Below, piece by piece: positions 1-11,010 of a DNA stretch of 64,000 nucleotides (position 1 is its first letter; each line of letters starts with the position of its first letter). Source of the stretch: Procambarus clarkii (Eukaryota; Arthropoda; Malacostraca; Decapoda; Cambaridae); NCBI RefSeq assembly GCF_040958095.1, contig NC_091156.1:19672702-19736701 (forward strand). The letters are read 5' to 3'. The notes beneath the pieces were generated by a model. That model saw only the letters and a program-made list of their open reading frames with translations, was not told the DNA's origin and searched no databases. The position numbers and the translations under genes are program-made.

Positions 1-40
1 TGTAACTTATTTTCTATGTACTTTCACCTGAATAAACATT

Positions 41-65
41 ATTATAATTATTATTATTATTATCT
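41..65. repeat. (ATT)n microsatellite
   Basis: Short run of ATT trinucleotides before the first minisatellite. No gene is seen in the first 140 bases. Confidence 0.8.
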
Positions 66-142
66 GTGGTACTGGACACTTTTTGAGGTGTTGATGCGTT
101 CTGGTGTTGGAGTTATGAGGTGTGACTCTGGAGCCTCTGAGG

Positions 143-1522
143 CAGTTGAGTACTGGGAGGTGTAGTTGAGTACTGGGATGTGTAGTTGAGTACTGGGATG
201 TGTTGTTGAGTACTGGGATGTGTTGTTGAGTACTGGGATGTGTTGTTGAGTACTGGGATGTGTTGTTGAGTACTGGGATGTGTTGTTGAGTACTGGGAGG
301 TGTAGTTGAGTACTGGGATGTGTTGTTGAGTACTGGGATGTGTTGTTGAGTACTGGGATGTGTTGTTGAGTACTGGGATGTGTTGTTGAGTACTGAGATG
401 TGTTGTTGAGTATTGGAATGTGTAGTTGAGTACTGGGATGTGTAGTTGAGTACTGGGGTGTGTAGTTGAGTACTGGGGTGTGTAGTTGAGTACTGGGATG
501 TGTTGTTGAGTACTGGGATGTGTAGTTGAGTACTGGGATGTGTAGTTGAGTACTGGGATGTGTAGTTGAGTACTGGGATGTGTAGTTGAGTACTGGGATG
601 TGTAGTTGAGTACTGGAATGCGTAGTTGAGTACTGGGGTGTGTAGTTGAGTACTGGGGTGTGTAGTTGAGTACTGGGGTGTGTAGTTGAGTACTGGGGTG
701 TGTAGTTGAGTACTGGGGTGTGTAGTTGAGTACTGGGGTGTGTAGTTGAGTACTGGGATGTGCAGTTGAGTACTGGGATGTGCAGTTGAGTACTGGGATG
801 TGCAGTTGAGTACTGGGATGTGCAGTTGAGTACTGGGATGTGCAGTTGAGTACTGGAATGTGCAGTTGAGTACTGGAATGTGCAGTTGAGTACTGGAATG
901 TGCAGTTGAGTACTGGAATGTGCAGTTGAGTACTGGAATGTGCAGTTGAGTACTGGAATGTGCAGTTGAGTACTGGAATGTGTAGTTGAGTACTGGAATG
1001 TGTAGTTGAGTACTGGAATGTGTAGTTGAGTACTGGAATGTGTAGTTGAGTACTGGAATGTGTAGTTGAGTACTGGAATGTGTAGTTGAGCACTGGAATG
1101 TGTAGTTGAGCACTGGAATGTGTAGTTGAGTACTGGAATGTGTAGTTGAGTACTGGAATGTGCAGTTGAGTACTGGGATGTGCAGTTGAGTACTGGGATG
1201 TGCAGTTGAGTACTGGGATGTGCAGTTGAGTACTGGGATGTGCAGTTGAGTACTGGGATGTGCAGTTGAGTACTGGAATGTGTAGTCGACTACTGGGATG
1301 TGTAGTCGACTACTGGAATGTGTAGTTGAGTACTGGGAGTTGTAGTTGAGTACTGGAATGTGCAGTTGAGTACTGGAATGTGCAGTTGAGTACTGGGATG
1401 TGCAGTTGAGTACTGGGATGTGCAGTTGAGTACTGGGATGTGCAGTTGAGTACTGGGATGTGCAGTTGAGTACTGGGATGTGCAGTTGAGTACTGAGATG
1501 TGTAATAGAGTACTGAGGTGTG
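143..1522. repeat. 20-bp minisatellite (about 69 copies)
   Basis: Head-to-tail copies of TACTGGGATGTGTAGTTGAG. Variants come in blocks: GGGATGTGTTG near the left end, GGGGTG around 460-480 and 640-750, and GGAATG around 850-1160. Two neighbouring units at 1285-1312 carry GTAGTCGACTAC. The period is not a multiple of three, yet the minus strand is stop-free over most of the array, which gives open frames of 326-368 codons. These have no start context, splice sites or non-repeat sequence and are not believed to be genes. Confidence 0.97.
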
Positions 1523-1859
1523 ACCTCGATTACTTAGGAGTGTAGCAGTAGAGAGGAAGGTAACAGTACGAGGTGAGAGGGGAAGACTATCAAGGTGAGT
1601 GTCCCAAAGCACTTAAGTGTGTATCTAGAGTGCTGAGCACTGTAGTCAAGTGTGCTAAGTTGCACGGCCTAGTTAGGCAAGATGCATGACCTAGTCCTGG
1701 GGGATTAGCATGCAGGAGGACGAGTGTGGAGGCCAGTAAGGGTGAGAGAGAGAGGTCCTTAGTGCTCGCTACACTCCAAGAAAGAATCTTAAACATGTAC
1801 CTTATCATTCAACCAGACTTGACACTTCTTGTGCATTTTCAGTCGTGTCCCAGCCGTAT
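1523..1859. other. Spacer between minisatellites, no gene seen
   Basis: Non-repetitive sequence of ordinary composition. The short open frames here lack recognisable domains. Confidence 0.6.
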
Positions 1860-2483
1860 CTGGAGGGGTCACCGCGCCTCCGGAGGGGGCGTCACCGCGC
1901 CTCTAGAGGGGGCGTCACCGCGCCTCTAGAGGGGGCGTCACCGCGCCTCTAGAGGGGGGTCACCGCGCCTCTAGAGGGGGGGGTCACCGCGCCACTAGAC
2001 GGGGGGTCACTGCGCCTCTAGAGCGGGGTCACCGCGCCTCTAGAGGGGGGGTCACCGCACCTCTAGAGGGGTCACCGCACCTCTAGAGGGGTCACCACAC
2101 CTCTAGAGGGGCCACCACACCTCTAGAGGGGCCACCACACCTCTAGAGGGGGCCACCACACCTCTAGAGGGGGCCACCACACCTCTAGAGGGGGCCACCA
2201 CACCTCTAGAGGGGGCCACCACACCTCTAGAGGGGGCCACCACACCTCTAGAGGGGGCCACCACACCTCTAGAGGGGGCCACCACACCTCTAGAGGGGGC
2301 CACCACACCTCTAGAGGGGCCACCACACCTCTAGAGGGGCCACCACACCTCTAGAGGGGCCACCACACTTCTAGAGGGGCCACCACACTTCTAGAGGGGT
2401 CACCACACCTCTAGAGGGGTTACCTCACCTCTAGAGGGCCATCGCACCTCTAGAGGGGATCCACCACACCTCTAGAGGGTCAC
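1860..2483. repeat. 21-22-bp minisatellite with CCTCTAGAGG palindrome (about 29 copies)
   Basis: Each unit holds the 10-bp perfect palindrome CCTCTAGAGG (containing TCTAGA), then a G-run and GTCACCGCG or GCCACCACA. The left third uses ACCGCG, the right two-thirds ACCACA. Length differences come from the G-run. The 67-codon minus-strand frames are repeat read-through. Confidence 0.96.
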
Positions 2484-2683
2484 CTTCAAATGTATGATAA
2501 TACTCTCCAAAATATCCCATAATATCATACCCCAGAAGAATTAATAGTTTTGTATAAGTGAAGATTACTACCTCCAAGGCATTGAAGTCTCCAATGTTTC
2601 TGAAGTAATTATATTTATTCAGTAATTTGTCTCTTGCCTTAACTTACTTTTCATCTTTAAGTCTGAATGAAAGAGGCCATCGC

Positions 2684-4829
2684 TGAGGTGTGGGGTCCTG
2701 GTGTACTGGGGTGTGGGGTCCTGGTGTACTGGGGTGTGGGTCCTGGTGTACTGGGGTGTGGGGTCCTGGTGTACTGGGGTGTGGGTCCTGGTGTACTGAG
2801 GTGTGGGTCCTGGTGTACTGAGGTGTGTGGGTCCTGGTGTACTGAGGTGTGGGTCCTGGTGTACTGAGGTATGTGGGTCCTGGTGTACTGGTGTGTGGGT
2901 CCTGGTGTACTGGGGTGTGGGGTCCTGGTGTACTGAGGTGTGGGTCCTGGTGTACTGAGGTGTGGGTCCTGGTGTACTGAGGTGTGTGGGTCCTGGTGTA
3001 CTGGTGTGTGGGTCCTGGTGTACTGAGGTGTGGGTCCTGGTGTACTGGTGTGTGGGTCCTGGTGTACTGAGGTGTGTGGGTCCTGGTGTACTGAGGTGTG
3101 GGGTCCTGGTGTACTGAGGTGTGCGGTCCTGGTGTACTCAGGTGTGGGGTCCTGGTGTACTGGGGTGTGGGTCCTGGTGTACTGAAGTGTGCGGTCCTGG
3201 TGTACTCAGGTGTGGGGTCCTGGTGTACTGAGGTGTGGGGTCCTGGTGTACTGAGGTGTGCGGTCCTGGTGTACTGAGGTGTGGGGTCCTGGTGTACTGA
3301 GGTGTGGGGTCCTGGTGTACTGAGGTGTGGGGTCCTGGTGTACTGAGGTGTGGGGTCCTGGTGTACTGAGGTGTGGGGTCCTGGTGTACTGAGGTGTGGG
3401 GTCCTGGTGTACTGGGGTGTGGGTCCTGGTGTACTGAGGTGTGGGGTCCTGGTGTACTGAGGTGTGGGGTCCTGGTGTACTGAGGTGTGGGGTCCTGGTG
3501 TACTCAGGTGTGGGTCCTGGTGTACTTAGGTGTGGGTCCTAGTGTACTGGGGTGTGGGTCCTAGTGTACTGGGGTGTGGGTCCCGGTGTACTGAGGTGCG
3601 AGTCCCGGTGTACTGAGGTGTGGGTCCCGGTGTACTGGGGTGTGGGTCCTGGTGTACTGGGGTGTGGGTCCTGGTGTACTGGGGTGTGGGTCCTGGTGTA
3701 CTGGGGTGTGGGTCCTGGTGTACTGGGGTGTGGGTCCTAGTGTACTGGGGTGTGGGTCCTAGTGTACTGGGGTGTGGGTCCTAGTGTACTGGGGTGTGGG
3801 TCCTAGTGTACTGGGGTGTGGGTCCTAGTGTACTGGGGTGTGGGTCCTGGTGTACTGGGGTGTGGGTCCTGGTGTACTGGGGTGTGGGTCCTGGTGTACT
3901 GGGGTGTGGGTCCTGGTGTACTGGGGTGTGGGTCCTGGTGTACTGGGGTGTGGGTCCTGGTGTACTGACGTGTGGGTCCTGGTGTACTGGGGTGTGGGTC
4001 CTGGTGTACTGGGGTGTGGGTCCTGGTGTACTGGGGTGTGGGTCCTGGTGTACTGGGGTGTGGGTCCTGGTGTACTGGGGTGTGGGTCCTGGTGTACTGG
4101 GGTGTGGGTCCTGGTGTACTGGGGTGTGGGTCCTGGTGTACTGGGGTGTGGGTCCTGGTGTACTGGGGTGTGGGTCCTGGTGTACTGGGGTGTGGGTCCT
4201 GGTGTACTGGGGTGTGGGTCCTGGTGTACTGGGGTGTGGGTCCTGGTGTACTGGGGTGTGGGTCCTGGTGTACTGGGGTGTGGGTCCTGGTGTACTGGGG
4301 TGTGGGTCCTGGTGTACTGGGGTGTGGGTCCTGGTGTACTGGGGTGTGGGTCCTGGTGTACTGGGGTGTGGGTCCTGGTGTACTGGGGTGTGGGTCCTGG
4401 TGTACTGGGGTGTGGGTCCTGGTGTACTGGGGTGTGGGTCCTGGTGTACTGGGGTGTGGGTCCTGGTGTACTGGGGTGTGGGTCCTGGTGTACTGAGGTG
4501 TGGGTCCTGGTGTACTGAGGTGTGGGTCCTGGTGTACTGAGGTGTGGGTCCTGGTGTACTGAGGTGTGGGTCCTGGTGTACTGAGGTGTGGGTCCTGGTG
4601 TACTGAGGTGTGGGTCCTGGTGTACTGGGGTGTGGGGTCCTGGTGTACTGGGGTGTGGGTCCTGGTGTACTGGGGTGTGGGTCCTGGTGTACTGGGGTGT
4701 GGGTCCTGGTGTACTGGGGTGTGGGTCCTGGTGTACTGGGGTGTGGGTCCTGGTGTACTGAGGTGTGGGTCCTGGTGTACTGAGGTGTGGGGTCCTGGTG
4801 TACTGAGGTGTGGGGTCCTGGTGTACTGA
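2684..4829. repeat. 22-bp minisatellite (about 97 copies)
   Basis: Core GGTCCTGGTGTACTGGGGTG plus two bases. The right-hand part (3630-4480) is highly regular. The left-hand part (2684-3550) is interrupted by one- and two-base insertions and by TACTGAGG variants. Both strands are stop-free for hundreds of codons because of composition, so these frames are not called as genes. Confidence 0.97.
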
Positions 4830-4872
4830 CTAGGATCCAAGTGTGTGAGTCAAACAACATGACTCCCACAAC

Positions 4873-6572
4873 ACAGACCCGGGGCTCTAAGCTGTCACGG
4901 ACACGGGGCTCTAAGCTGTCACAGACCCGGGGCTCTAAGCTGTCACAGACCCGGGGCTCTAAGCTGTCACAGACCCGGGGCTCTAAGCTGTCACAGACCC
5001 GGGGCTCTAAGCTCTCACAGACCCGGGGCTCTAAGCTCTCACAGACCCGGGGCTCTAAGCTCTCACAGACCCGGGGCTCTAAGCTCTCACAGACCCGGGG
5101 CTCTAAGCTCTCACAGACCCGGGGCTCTAAGCTCTCACAGACCCGGGGCTCTAAGCTCTCACAGACCCGGGGCTCTAAGCTCTCTCAGACCCGGGGCTCT
5201 AAGCTCTCTCAGACCCGGGGCTCTAAGCTCTCACAGACCCGGGGCTCTAAGCTCTCACAGACCCGGGGCTCTAAGCTCTCACAGACCCGGGGCTCTAAGC
5301 TCTCACAGACCCGGGGCTCTAAGCTCTCACAGACCCGGGGCTCTAAGCTCTCACAGACCCGGGGCTCTAAGCTCTCACAGACCCGGGGCTCTAAGCTCTC
5401 ACAGACACGGGGCTCTAAGCTCTCACAGACACGGGGCTCTAAGCTCTCACAGACACGGGGCTCTAAGCTCTCACAGACACGGGGCTCTAAGCTCTCACAG
5501 ACACGGGGCTCTAAGCTCTCACAGACACGGGGCTCTAAGCTCTCACAGACACGGGGCTCTAAGCTCTCACAGACACGGGGCTCTAAGCTCTCACAGACAC
5601 GGGGCTCTAAGCTCTCACAGACACGGGGCTCTAAGCTCTCACAGACACGGGGCTCTAAGCTGTCACAGACCCGGGGCTCTAAGCTGTCACAGACCCGGGG
5701 CTCTAAGCTGTCACAGACCCGGGGCTCTAAGCTGTCACAGACCCGGGGCTCTAAGCTCTCACAGACCCGGGGCTCTAAGCTCTCACAGACCCGGGGCTCT
5801 AAGCTCTCACAGACACGGGGCTCTAAGCTCTCACAGACACGGGGCTCTAAGCTCTCACAGACACGGGGCTCTAAGCTCTCACAGACACGGGGCTCTAAGC
5901 TCTCACAGACACGGGGCTCTAAGCTGTCACAGACACGGGGCTCTAAGCTGTCACAGACCCGGGGCTCTAAGCTCTCACAGACCCGGGGCTCTAAGCTCTC
6001 ACAGACCCGGGGCTCTAAGCTCTCACAGACACGGGGCTCTAAGCTCTCACAGACACGGGGCTCTAAGCTCTCACAGACACGGGGCTCTAAGCTCTCACAG
6101 ACACGGGGCTCTAAGCTCTCACAGACACGGGGCTCTAAGCTGTCACAGACACGGGGCTCTAAGCTCTCACAGACACGGGGCTCTAAGCTGTCACAGACAC
6201 GGGGCTCTAAGCTGTCACAGACACGGGGCTCTAAGCTGTCACAGACACGGGGCTCTAAGCTCTCACAGACACGGGGCTCTAAGCTCTCACAGACACGGGG
6301 CTCTAAGCTCTCACAGACACGGGGCTCTAAGCTCTCACAGACACGGGGCTCTAAGCTCTCACAGACACGGGGCTCTAAGCTGTCACAGACACGGGGCTCT
6401 AAGCTCTCACAGACACGGGGCTCTAAGCTCTCACAGACACGGGGCTCTAAGCTCTCACAGACACGGGGCTCTAAGCTCTCACAGACACGGGGCTCTAAGC
6501 TCTCACAGACACGGGGCTCTAAGCTCTCACAGACACGGGGCTCTAAGCTCTCAGACACGGGGCTCTAAGCTG
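4873..6572. repeat. 24-bp minisatellite (about 70 copies)
   Basis: Unit contains CGGGGCTCTAAGCT and CACAGAC. Two sites vary in blocks: CCCGGGG versus CACGGGG, and CTCTC versus CTGTC. Since 24 is divisible by three, one plus-strand frame stays open for almost 600 codons (repeat TRGSKLSQ) and one minus-strand frame for 449 (repeat ESLEPRVC). The plus-strand frame begins inside the preceding minisatellite, which argues against a real protein. Only 43 bp separate the two arrays. Confidence 0.96.
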
Positions 6573-6767
6573 TGACAAGCTCAACATTATTCCTCTTGCC
6601 ATTATATGCCGGTGCATTAAGGAAGCATTTCCTTCAAAATTCATATCACATATTTACCAAAAGTATATGAAACCCGAAGATACACAACTAAAGACACACA
6701 TGTAAGCAATCCCAATAGACGCATAACAAGATAGATACATTAACGCAGCCTCTGTTCAGAGTTGCAG
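6573..6767. other. Short spacer, nothing recognised
   Basis: AT-rich unique sequence between the 24-bp array and a dispersed retroelement tail. Confidence 0.5.
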
Positions 6768-6866
6768 CCCCGCTCCTGTGCCAGGTAAGTCCACTACGGG
6801 CTCACTATAGCCCGTGCTACTTGGAACTTTTTGCTCCCAGTAGCTGTATCTACAACAACCACCACC
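6768..6866 (+). mobile_element. Dispersed retroelement 3' end with (AAC)n tail
   Basis: Contains CTACGGGCTCACTATAGCCC, CTTGGAACTT and TACAACAACC. The same sequence recurs at 8734-9000 and at 42718-42792. ACGGGCT and AGCCCGT form a 7-bp stem with a 6-base loop. The simple-sequence 3' tail suggests the end of a non-LTR element or SINE. Confidence 0.65.
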
Positions 6867-7096
6867 TCTTATGGTGGGGTTTGAGGCTCTCACTAGAGCG
6901 GCACTATTGACCTCTCAAGCGGTGTTGAGGCCGCCACAGTGGTATACTGACCCACCAACCAGTGTACCTTAGTCCTCGACACTGGCCGGGACTTGTCTAA
7001 ACTGTCAGTGTATATACACAGAGAAGCAAGGCATACCTCTAGGTGTATATATAGATATATCCCTTCAAGGCGACACTGTTTATCCTGGTGTTCACT

Positions 7097-7138
7097 GTCC
7101 AGGGGCGTGTGTCCAGGGGCGTGTGTCCAGGGGCGTGT
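7097..7138. repeat. 14-bp tandem triplication
   Basis: Three copies of GTCCAGGGGCGTGT. Confidence 0.9.
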
Positions 7139-7270
7139 AGTGGGCGTGGCTCGTGGGTGGGTCTACCAGACGCAGCTCGTCTCACGGTCCACAGGGACGA
7201 GTTTGCTCAGAAGATAAGATAGCGACTGATGCAGTTTGACGCGAGAGTCACGCTTATATACCTGGCTTGC

Positions 7271-7880
7271 CCCCCCCCCCCCCCTTCCCGCCTGCCAAGC
7301 TGGGATCCTCACACACCTGCAACTTTCATCTCACTTCAAGCACTTCCAACACAGTTCGATCCCCCAACACAATTACAAGAAATAGCAGTAACGTATTAAG
7401 CACGTCAACGATATTTATATATATATTTTCAGTAATACAATCTTATTTAGAATTGTGGTATGAGCGTGAGGTGAGAGCATGTAGTGTTGAGAAGCGCAGT
7501 GAGGAGCTTTACCTCACTTGAGCGAAGGTAGAAGACGTCGAGACACTGAGGGAAGGAAGGTTATTGTGTTGGGAGAGGAAGGCTCCTTTCTCCTGTCTTT
7601 TGGGGGGGTACCTCCTGACACTTGTCTCTCACACTCTCCTGATACTTGTCTCTCACACTCTCCCGAGACACACTCCCGAGACTTGTCTCTCTCTCCCGAG
7701 ACTCTCTCCCGAGACTTGTCTCTCTCTCTCTCTCACACTCTCCTGACACTTGTCTCTCTCTCTCTCACACTCTCCTGACACTTGTCTCACACTCTCCTCA
7801 GACACACTCCTGAGACTTGACTCTCACACTCCTGAGAGAGGACTCCGAGATACTCCTTATCCTAGATTCTGAGATACATT
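7271..7880. repeat. Poly-C tract followed by CT-rich simple repeats
   Basis: A C-run at about 7270-7284 is followed, from about 7618, by degenerate repeats of ACTCTCCTGACACTTGTCTC and (TC)n. Open frames here are compositional. Confidence 0.7.
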
Positions 7881-7997
7881 TCCGAGACACACTCCTGAGC
7901 AAGGATTCTTGAGGCATCACCGTTCGACAGATCCCATACACATTCCATTGATATCAACTCCTAAGACCAGGGAGTCCAACCCTGAGGAAAGAGCTCT

Positions 7998-8259
7998 GGG
8001 GCCAGATTCATGAAAGCACTTACGCAGACACTTACGAACGTGTACATCTTTCCTCAATCTTTGACGGCTTTGGTTACATTTATTAAACAGTTTACAAGCG
8101 TGAAAACTTCCCAATCAACTGTTGTTATTGTTATAAACAGCCTCCTGGTGCTTCGGAGCTCATTAACTGTTTAATAATTGTAAACAAAGCCGCCAAAGAT
8201 TGAGAAAAGATGTACAGGTTCGTAAGTGTTTGCGTAAGTGCTTTCGTGAATCTGACCCC
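7998..8259. mobile_element. Fold-back MITE-like element
   Basis: Two arms of about 95 bp (7998-8094 and 8164-8259) are inverted copies of each other. The left begins GGGGCCAGATTCATGAAAGC, and the right, read in reverse complement, begins GGGGTCAGATTCACGAAAGC. I judge the arms close to 90% identical, with a spacer of about 70 bp and no coding capacity. I could not define a convincing target-site duplication. Confidence 0.8.
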
Positions 8260-8551
8260 TGGACAAGACGAAGATACAAGCTTGGAGAATAGCTCGTACG
8301 ATATCCACCTCAGTTTCTACTGTGTCGTACAATATCCAACATATTTATCGTACAATATCCAACATATTTGTCGTACAATATCCATTTAATTTGTTGTACA
8401 AATTTATTAACCAAACTCACCGCGTTTATGTTTTCCACATTTTCCTTTCCTATGGATAGTTTTAATTCTATAGTTATACTTTTGCTAATTCTAATCAGAT
8501 TTTAATTTAGCGTATGAAGAGTACAGTAAAGTTTTAGGTACACTGGGGTCA

Positions 8552-8733
8552 AAGGTGCCCAACCACTTTGGACTGGACGGTAGAGCAACGGTCTCACTTC
8601 GCACAGGTCGGCGTTCAATCTCCGACCAATCAAGTGGTTGGGGCACCATTCCTTTCCACCGTCCCATCCCAAATCCTTAGCCTGACCCCTTCCCAGTGCT
8701 ATATAGTCGTTACAGATTGGCGCGCTCTCTCCA
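8552..8733 (+). mobile_element. tRNA-derived SINE (family D)
   Basis: Head resembles a tRNA: A-box-like GGACGGTAGAGCAACGG and B-box-like GGCGTTCAATC. The body contains GTGGTTGGGGCACCATTCC and CCAAATCCTTAGCCTGACCC. The same family recurs at 38210-38396 (minus), 38905-39097 (plus), 57792-57885 (partial) and 62300-62495 (minus). Confidence 0.75.
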
Positions 8734-9000
8734 TACCGCTCCTGTGCCAGGTAAGTCCACTACGGGCTCACCTTAGCCCGTGCTACTTGCCCCGCTCCTG
8801 TGCCAGGTAAGTCCACTACGGGCTCACCATAGCCCGTGCTACTTGCCCCGCTCCTGTGCCAGGTAAGTCCACTACGGGCTCACCATAGCCCGTGCTACTT
8901 GCCCCGCTCCTGTGCCAGGTAAGTCCACTACGGGCTCACCATAGCCCGTGCTACTTGAAACCTTTGGTTCCGAGTAGTTGAATCTAAAAAACAATAAAAC
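8734..9000 (+). repeat. 56-bp unit in four tandem copies
   Basis: Four copies of a 56-bp unit (starts 8734, 8790, 8846, 8902) containing GCTCCTGTGCCAGGTAAGTC and the hairpin arms ACGGGCT/AGCCCGT. The last copy runs into the GAAACC, GTTCCGAGTAG and ACAATAAAAC tail. This is a local tandem expansion of the dispersed 3' end seen at 6768-6866. Confidence 0.85.
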
Positions 9001-9287
9001 AACTTTCCCCCCAACTACTAACCTTGCCAACAGCATCTTCCTCCCGCAGAGAAATAAATAATTTGTTTCCAGTTAACTCTAAATTCTAGAACAGCATTTA
9101 AATAACCATTTCTTACTCCAGATGATAAATCAGGTTGGGCGACCTTCACCTATTTTGGAAAATAGATCTATTAGAATATTGTAGGCTATTTTTTTATTAT
9201 TATTTATTTATGTATGTTATGCCAGTTGCTGGAAGGCTTCTGTGCTGGCGAGGGTTCGAGTCTCCTGGTGGGAAAGTGTTCTAAAGT

Positions 9288-9362
9288 TGTATGTATGTAT
9301 TTATATATATACAAGAAGGTACATTGGGATTGTGAGGATTCATAGGATAGTAATTACAATCG
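9288..9362 (-). mobile_element. Fragment of LINE family C 3' end
   Basis: TATATACAAGAAGGTACATT and GTGAGGATTCATAG match the 3' untranslated end of the LINE at 49615-51185 on the minus strand, next to TATT-type simple sequence. The preceding 9001-9287 shows only AT-rich sequence and a B-box-like GGTTCGAGTCTCC at about 9250. Confidence 0.55.
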
Positions 9363-9416
9363 AATGATACATTCGATGAACGACCTGAGCTTGTAGTGGA
9401 AAAATTCTTTTAAACG

Positions 9417-9533
9417 CCCTTGACTTTGAAAGCAAATTGTGTCGGAGCGACCTTGACTTGTAAAGCAAATTGTGTCGGAGCGACCTTGACTTGTAAAGCA
9501 AATTGTGTCGGAGCGACCTTGACTTGTAAAAAC
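9417..9533. repeat. 33-bp tandem repeat (3.5 copies)
   Basis: Units contain GACCTTGACTTGTAAAGC and AAATTGTGTCGGAGC. Confidence 0.9.
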
Positions 9534-9954
9534 CTTCACCTAAACTTGTTCGTGTTTTTATGCCTGGACTGACCTACAGGTTGAGAGGCACGGATGCTGG
9601 ACCAGTCGACCAGCAACACGTCTGGTGGGTTCTCAATGTATTAGCTGCATTTAAGTATTAGCTGCGATAAAAAAATTATAAAACTAATTTTTGTTTTCTC
9701 CAGAGCTCGTCTCTAACAAGACGGAGAATTAGTTCAGAAAATTGACACGAGCTGGTGCATGAACAACACAGGAGCAGTACAGAGGAATAACAGAAGCTTT
9801 TGTGCGCACAACAGACTAACTGTGGGCAATACAGGGACAACAGGGGGTCGTCTCAATCACAACAGAAATAATACAGAGGGTTGCCTCAGGCACAACAGAG
9901 AAACAGTACTGAAGGGCAACAAATGTTGTCTCACGCGCAACATGGAATCAATAC

Positions 9955-10225
9955 AAGGTAAGTAAGTAAGTAAGTAAGTAATTATCAAAAGAAGGCACCA
10001 AACCGGGAAGGCTGTGTAGCACCGTCAAAGTGTGAAATAATCAGAGGGCGCTAAATATCACCAAGGATGCCAATACGAGAACAAAAACGCTTAAGGCGAA
10101 CGATATCAAAAGTATCCGATTCACCAAGAATTCTATCGAGAGACAAGTGACCGCGAGGGACGGTCGGAAAGCAAGACACACACTCGTCCTGGAAGTCAGG
10201 ACATTCAACAAGGGAATCAATACAA
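9955..10225 (-). mobile_element. 5'-truncated copy of LINE family D (3' end only)
   Basis: From about 9983 the sequence matches the 3' ends of the LINE copies at 12465 and 24615 (shared GAAGGCACCAAACCGGGAAG, AAGGCGAACGATATCAAAAG and GACAAGTGACCGCGAGGGAC). It abuts a (GTAA)n run at 9957-9982, which in element orientation is a (TTAC)n tail. This fits target-primed insertion with 5' truncation. Confidence 0.75.
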
Positions 10226-10655
10226 ATGTGACAACAAAAGCCTCGAAATCTGTCTAATTCAGCATTTGCTCCAGAGGATCATAATTTTCTGTTAAAATAT
10301 TAAGTTATGCTTCTCTTGCAACCAAGGTGGAGGGAGATACAATGTATCAGGCCCCGAGTCTATGCAGTTTTATCATTGACAGAACACACATATTCTGATG
10401 GCAGATGTGCATTGTAGGAGCTCCCAACACTGATAAGCCCCTGAAAGGTTGCAGCGTGTAAGTCTCACATATTATGTTATCTTTCTTACAAACTTATTTC
10501 AAGCAGTAGACAGACAGCAGTAGGAATTATGATGTTATCTTCACCACAGGAAGGCTATCAATATACATCATTATGCATGAGAGGTATTTGAGACGATGTG
10601 CTAAATTTAATTCAGCATAGTTGCAAGACAGGCAAGAGGCGGTGGCATCCATGTG
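10226..10655. other. Intergenic, nothing recognised
   Basis: AT-rich sequence without a supportable gene or repeat match inside the window. Confidence 0.5.
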
Positions 10656-10775
10656 GTCCCACCAGAGTGGGAGACTAGCGGGGTGCCTCAGGGCTCTGTA
10701 TTGATCACTTTAATGTCCATTATTAATATTTATGATGTCTGATAATACGATCATCAGTCATGTCCGTAAATTTGC
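10656..10775 (+). mobile_element. Reverse transcriptase relic
   Basis: A plus-strand frame reads TSGVPQGSVL, the conserved non-LTR RT segment before motif C, then degenerates. No other RT motif is recognisable nearby. Confidence 0.5.
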
Positions 10776-10820
10776 ACATTTATATACCGTAAACAAAAGC
10801 GGCCATCTTAGGAACTCCCG

Positions 10821-11010
10821 CCAAACACAAACCGAAACAACGACGTTGGTACAACGTTCGAACAAGTTTTAACACCTCCTGTTATAACAACCAATATAGC
10901 AAGTTGTAACAACGTTCTAATACGTCATAAACACGTTAAGCCAAGATTTAACAACTTTATTACAAATTGTAACAAGCGGAAAATAGAGACAGTTTCGGTT
11001 TGTGTTTCCA
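10821..11010. mobile_element. MITE with 16-bp perfect terminal inverted repeats
   Basis: AAACACAAACCGAAAC at 10823-10838 is perfectly inverted at 10992-11007. The interior is AT-rich with ACGTT-containing subrepeats and no open frame. A second copy at 49049-49240 has a nearly identical interior and the same ends, so the boundaries are supported by two copies. Confidence 0.85.

Noticed and set aside
143..4829. CRISPR-like direct repeats
   Set aside because: No unique spacers lie between repeats. The units are contiguous, there are no cas genes, and the sequence is eukaryotic.
4787..6568. A 593-codon open frame with a TRGSKLSQ octapeptide repeat
   Set aside because: It starts inside one minisatellite and runs through another. 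The frame exists only because a 24-bp unit without stops is read in phase. There are no splice sites or non-repeat domains.
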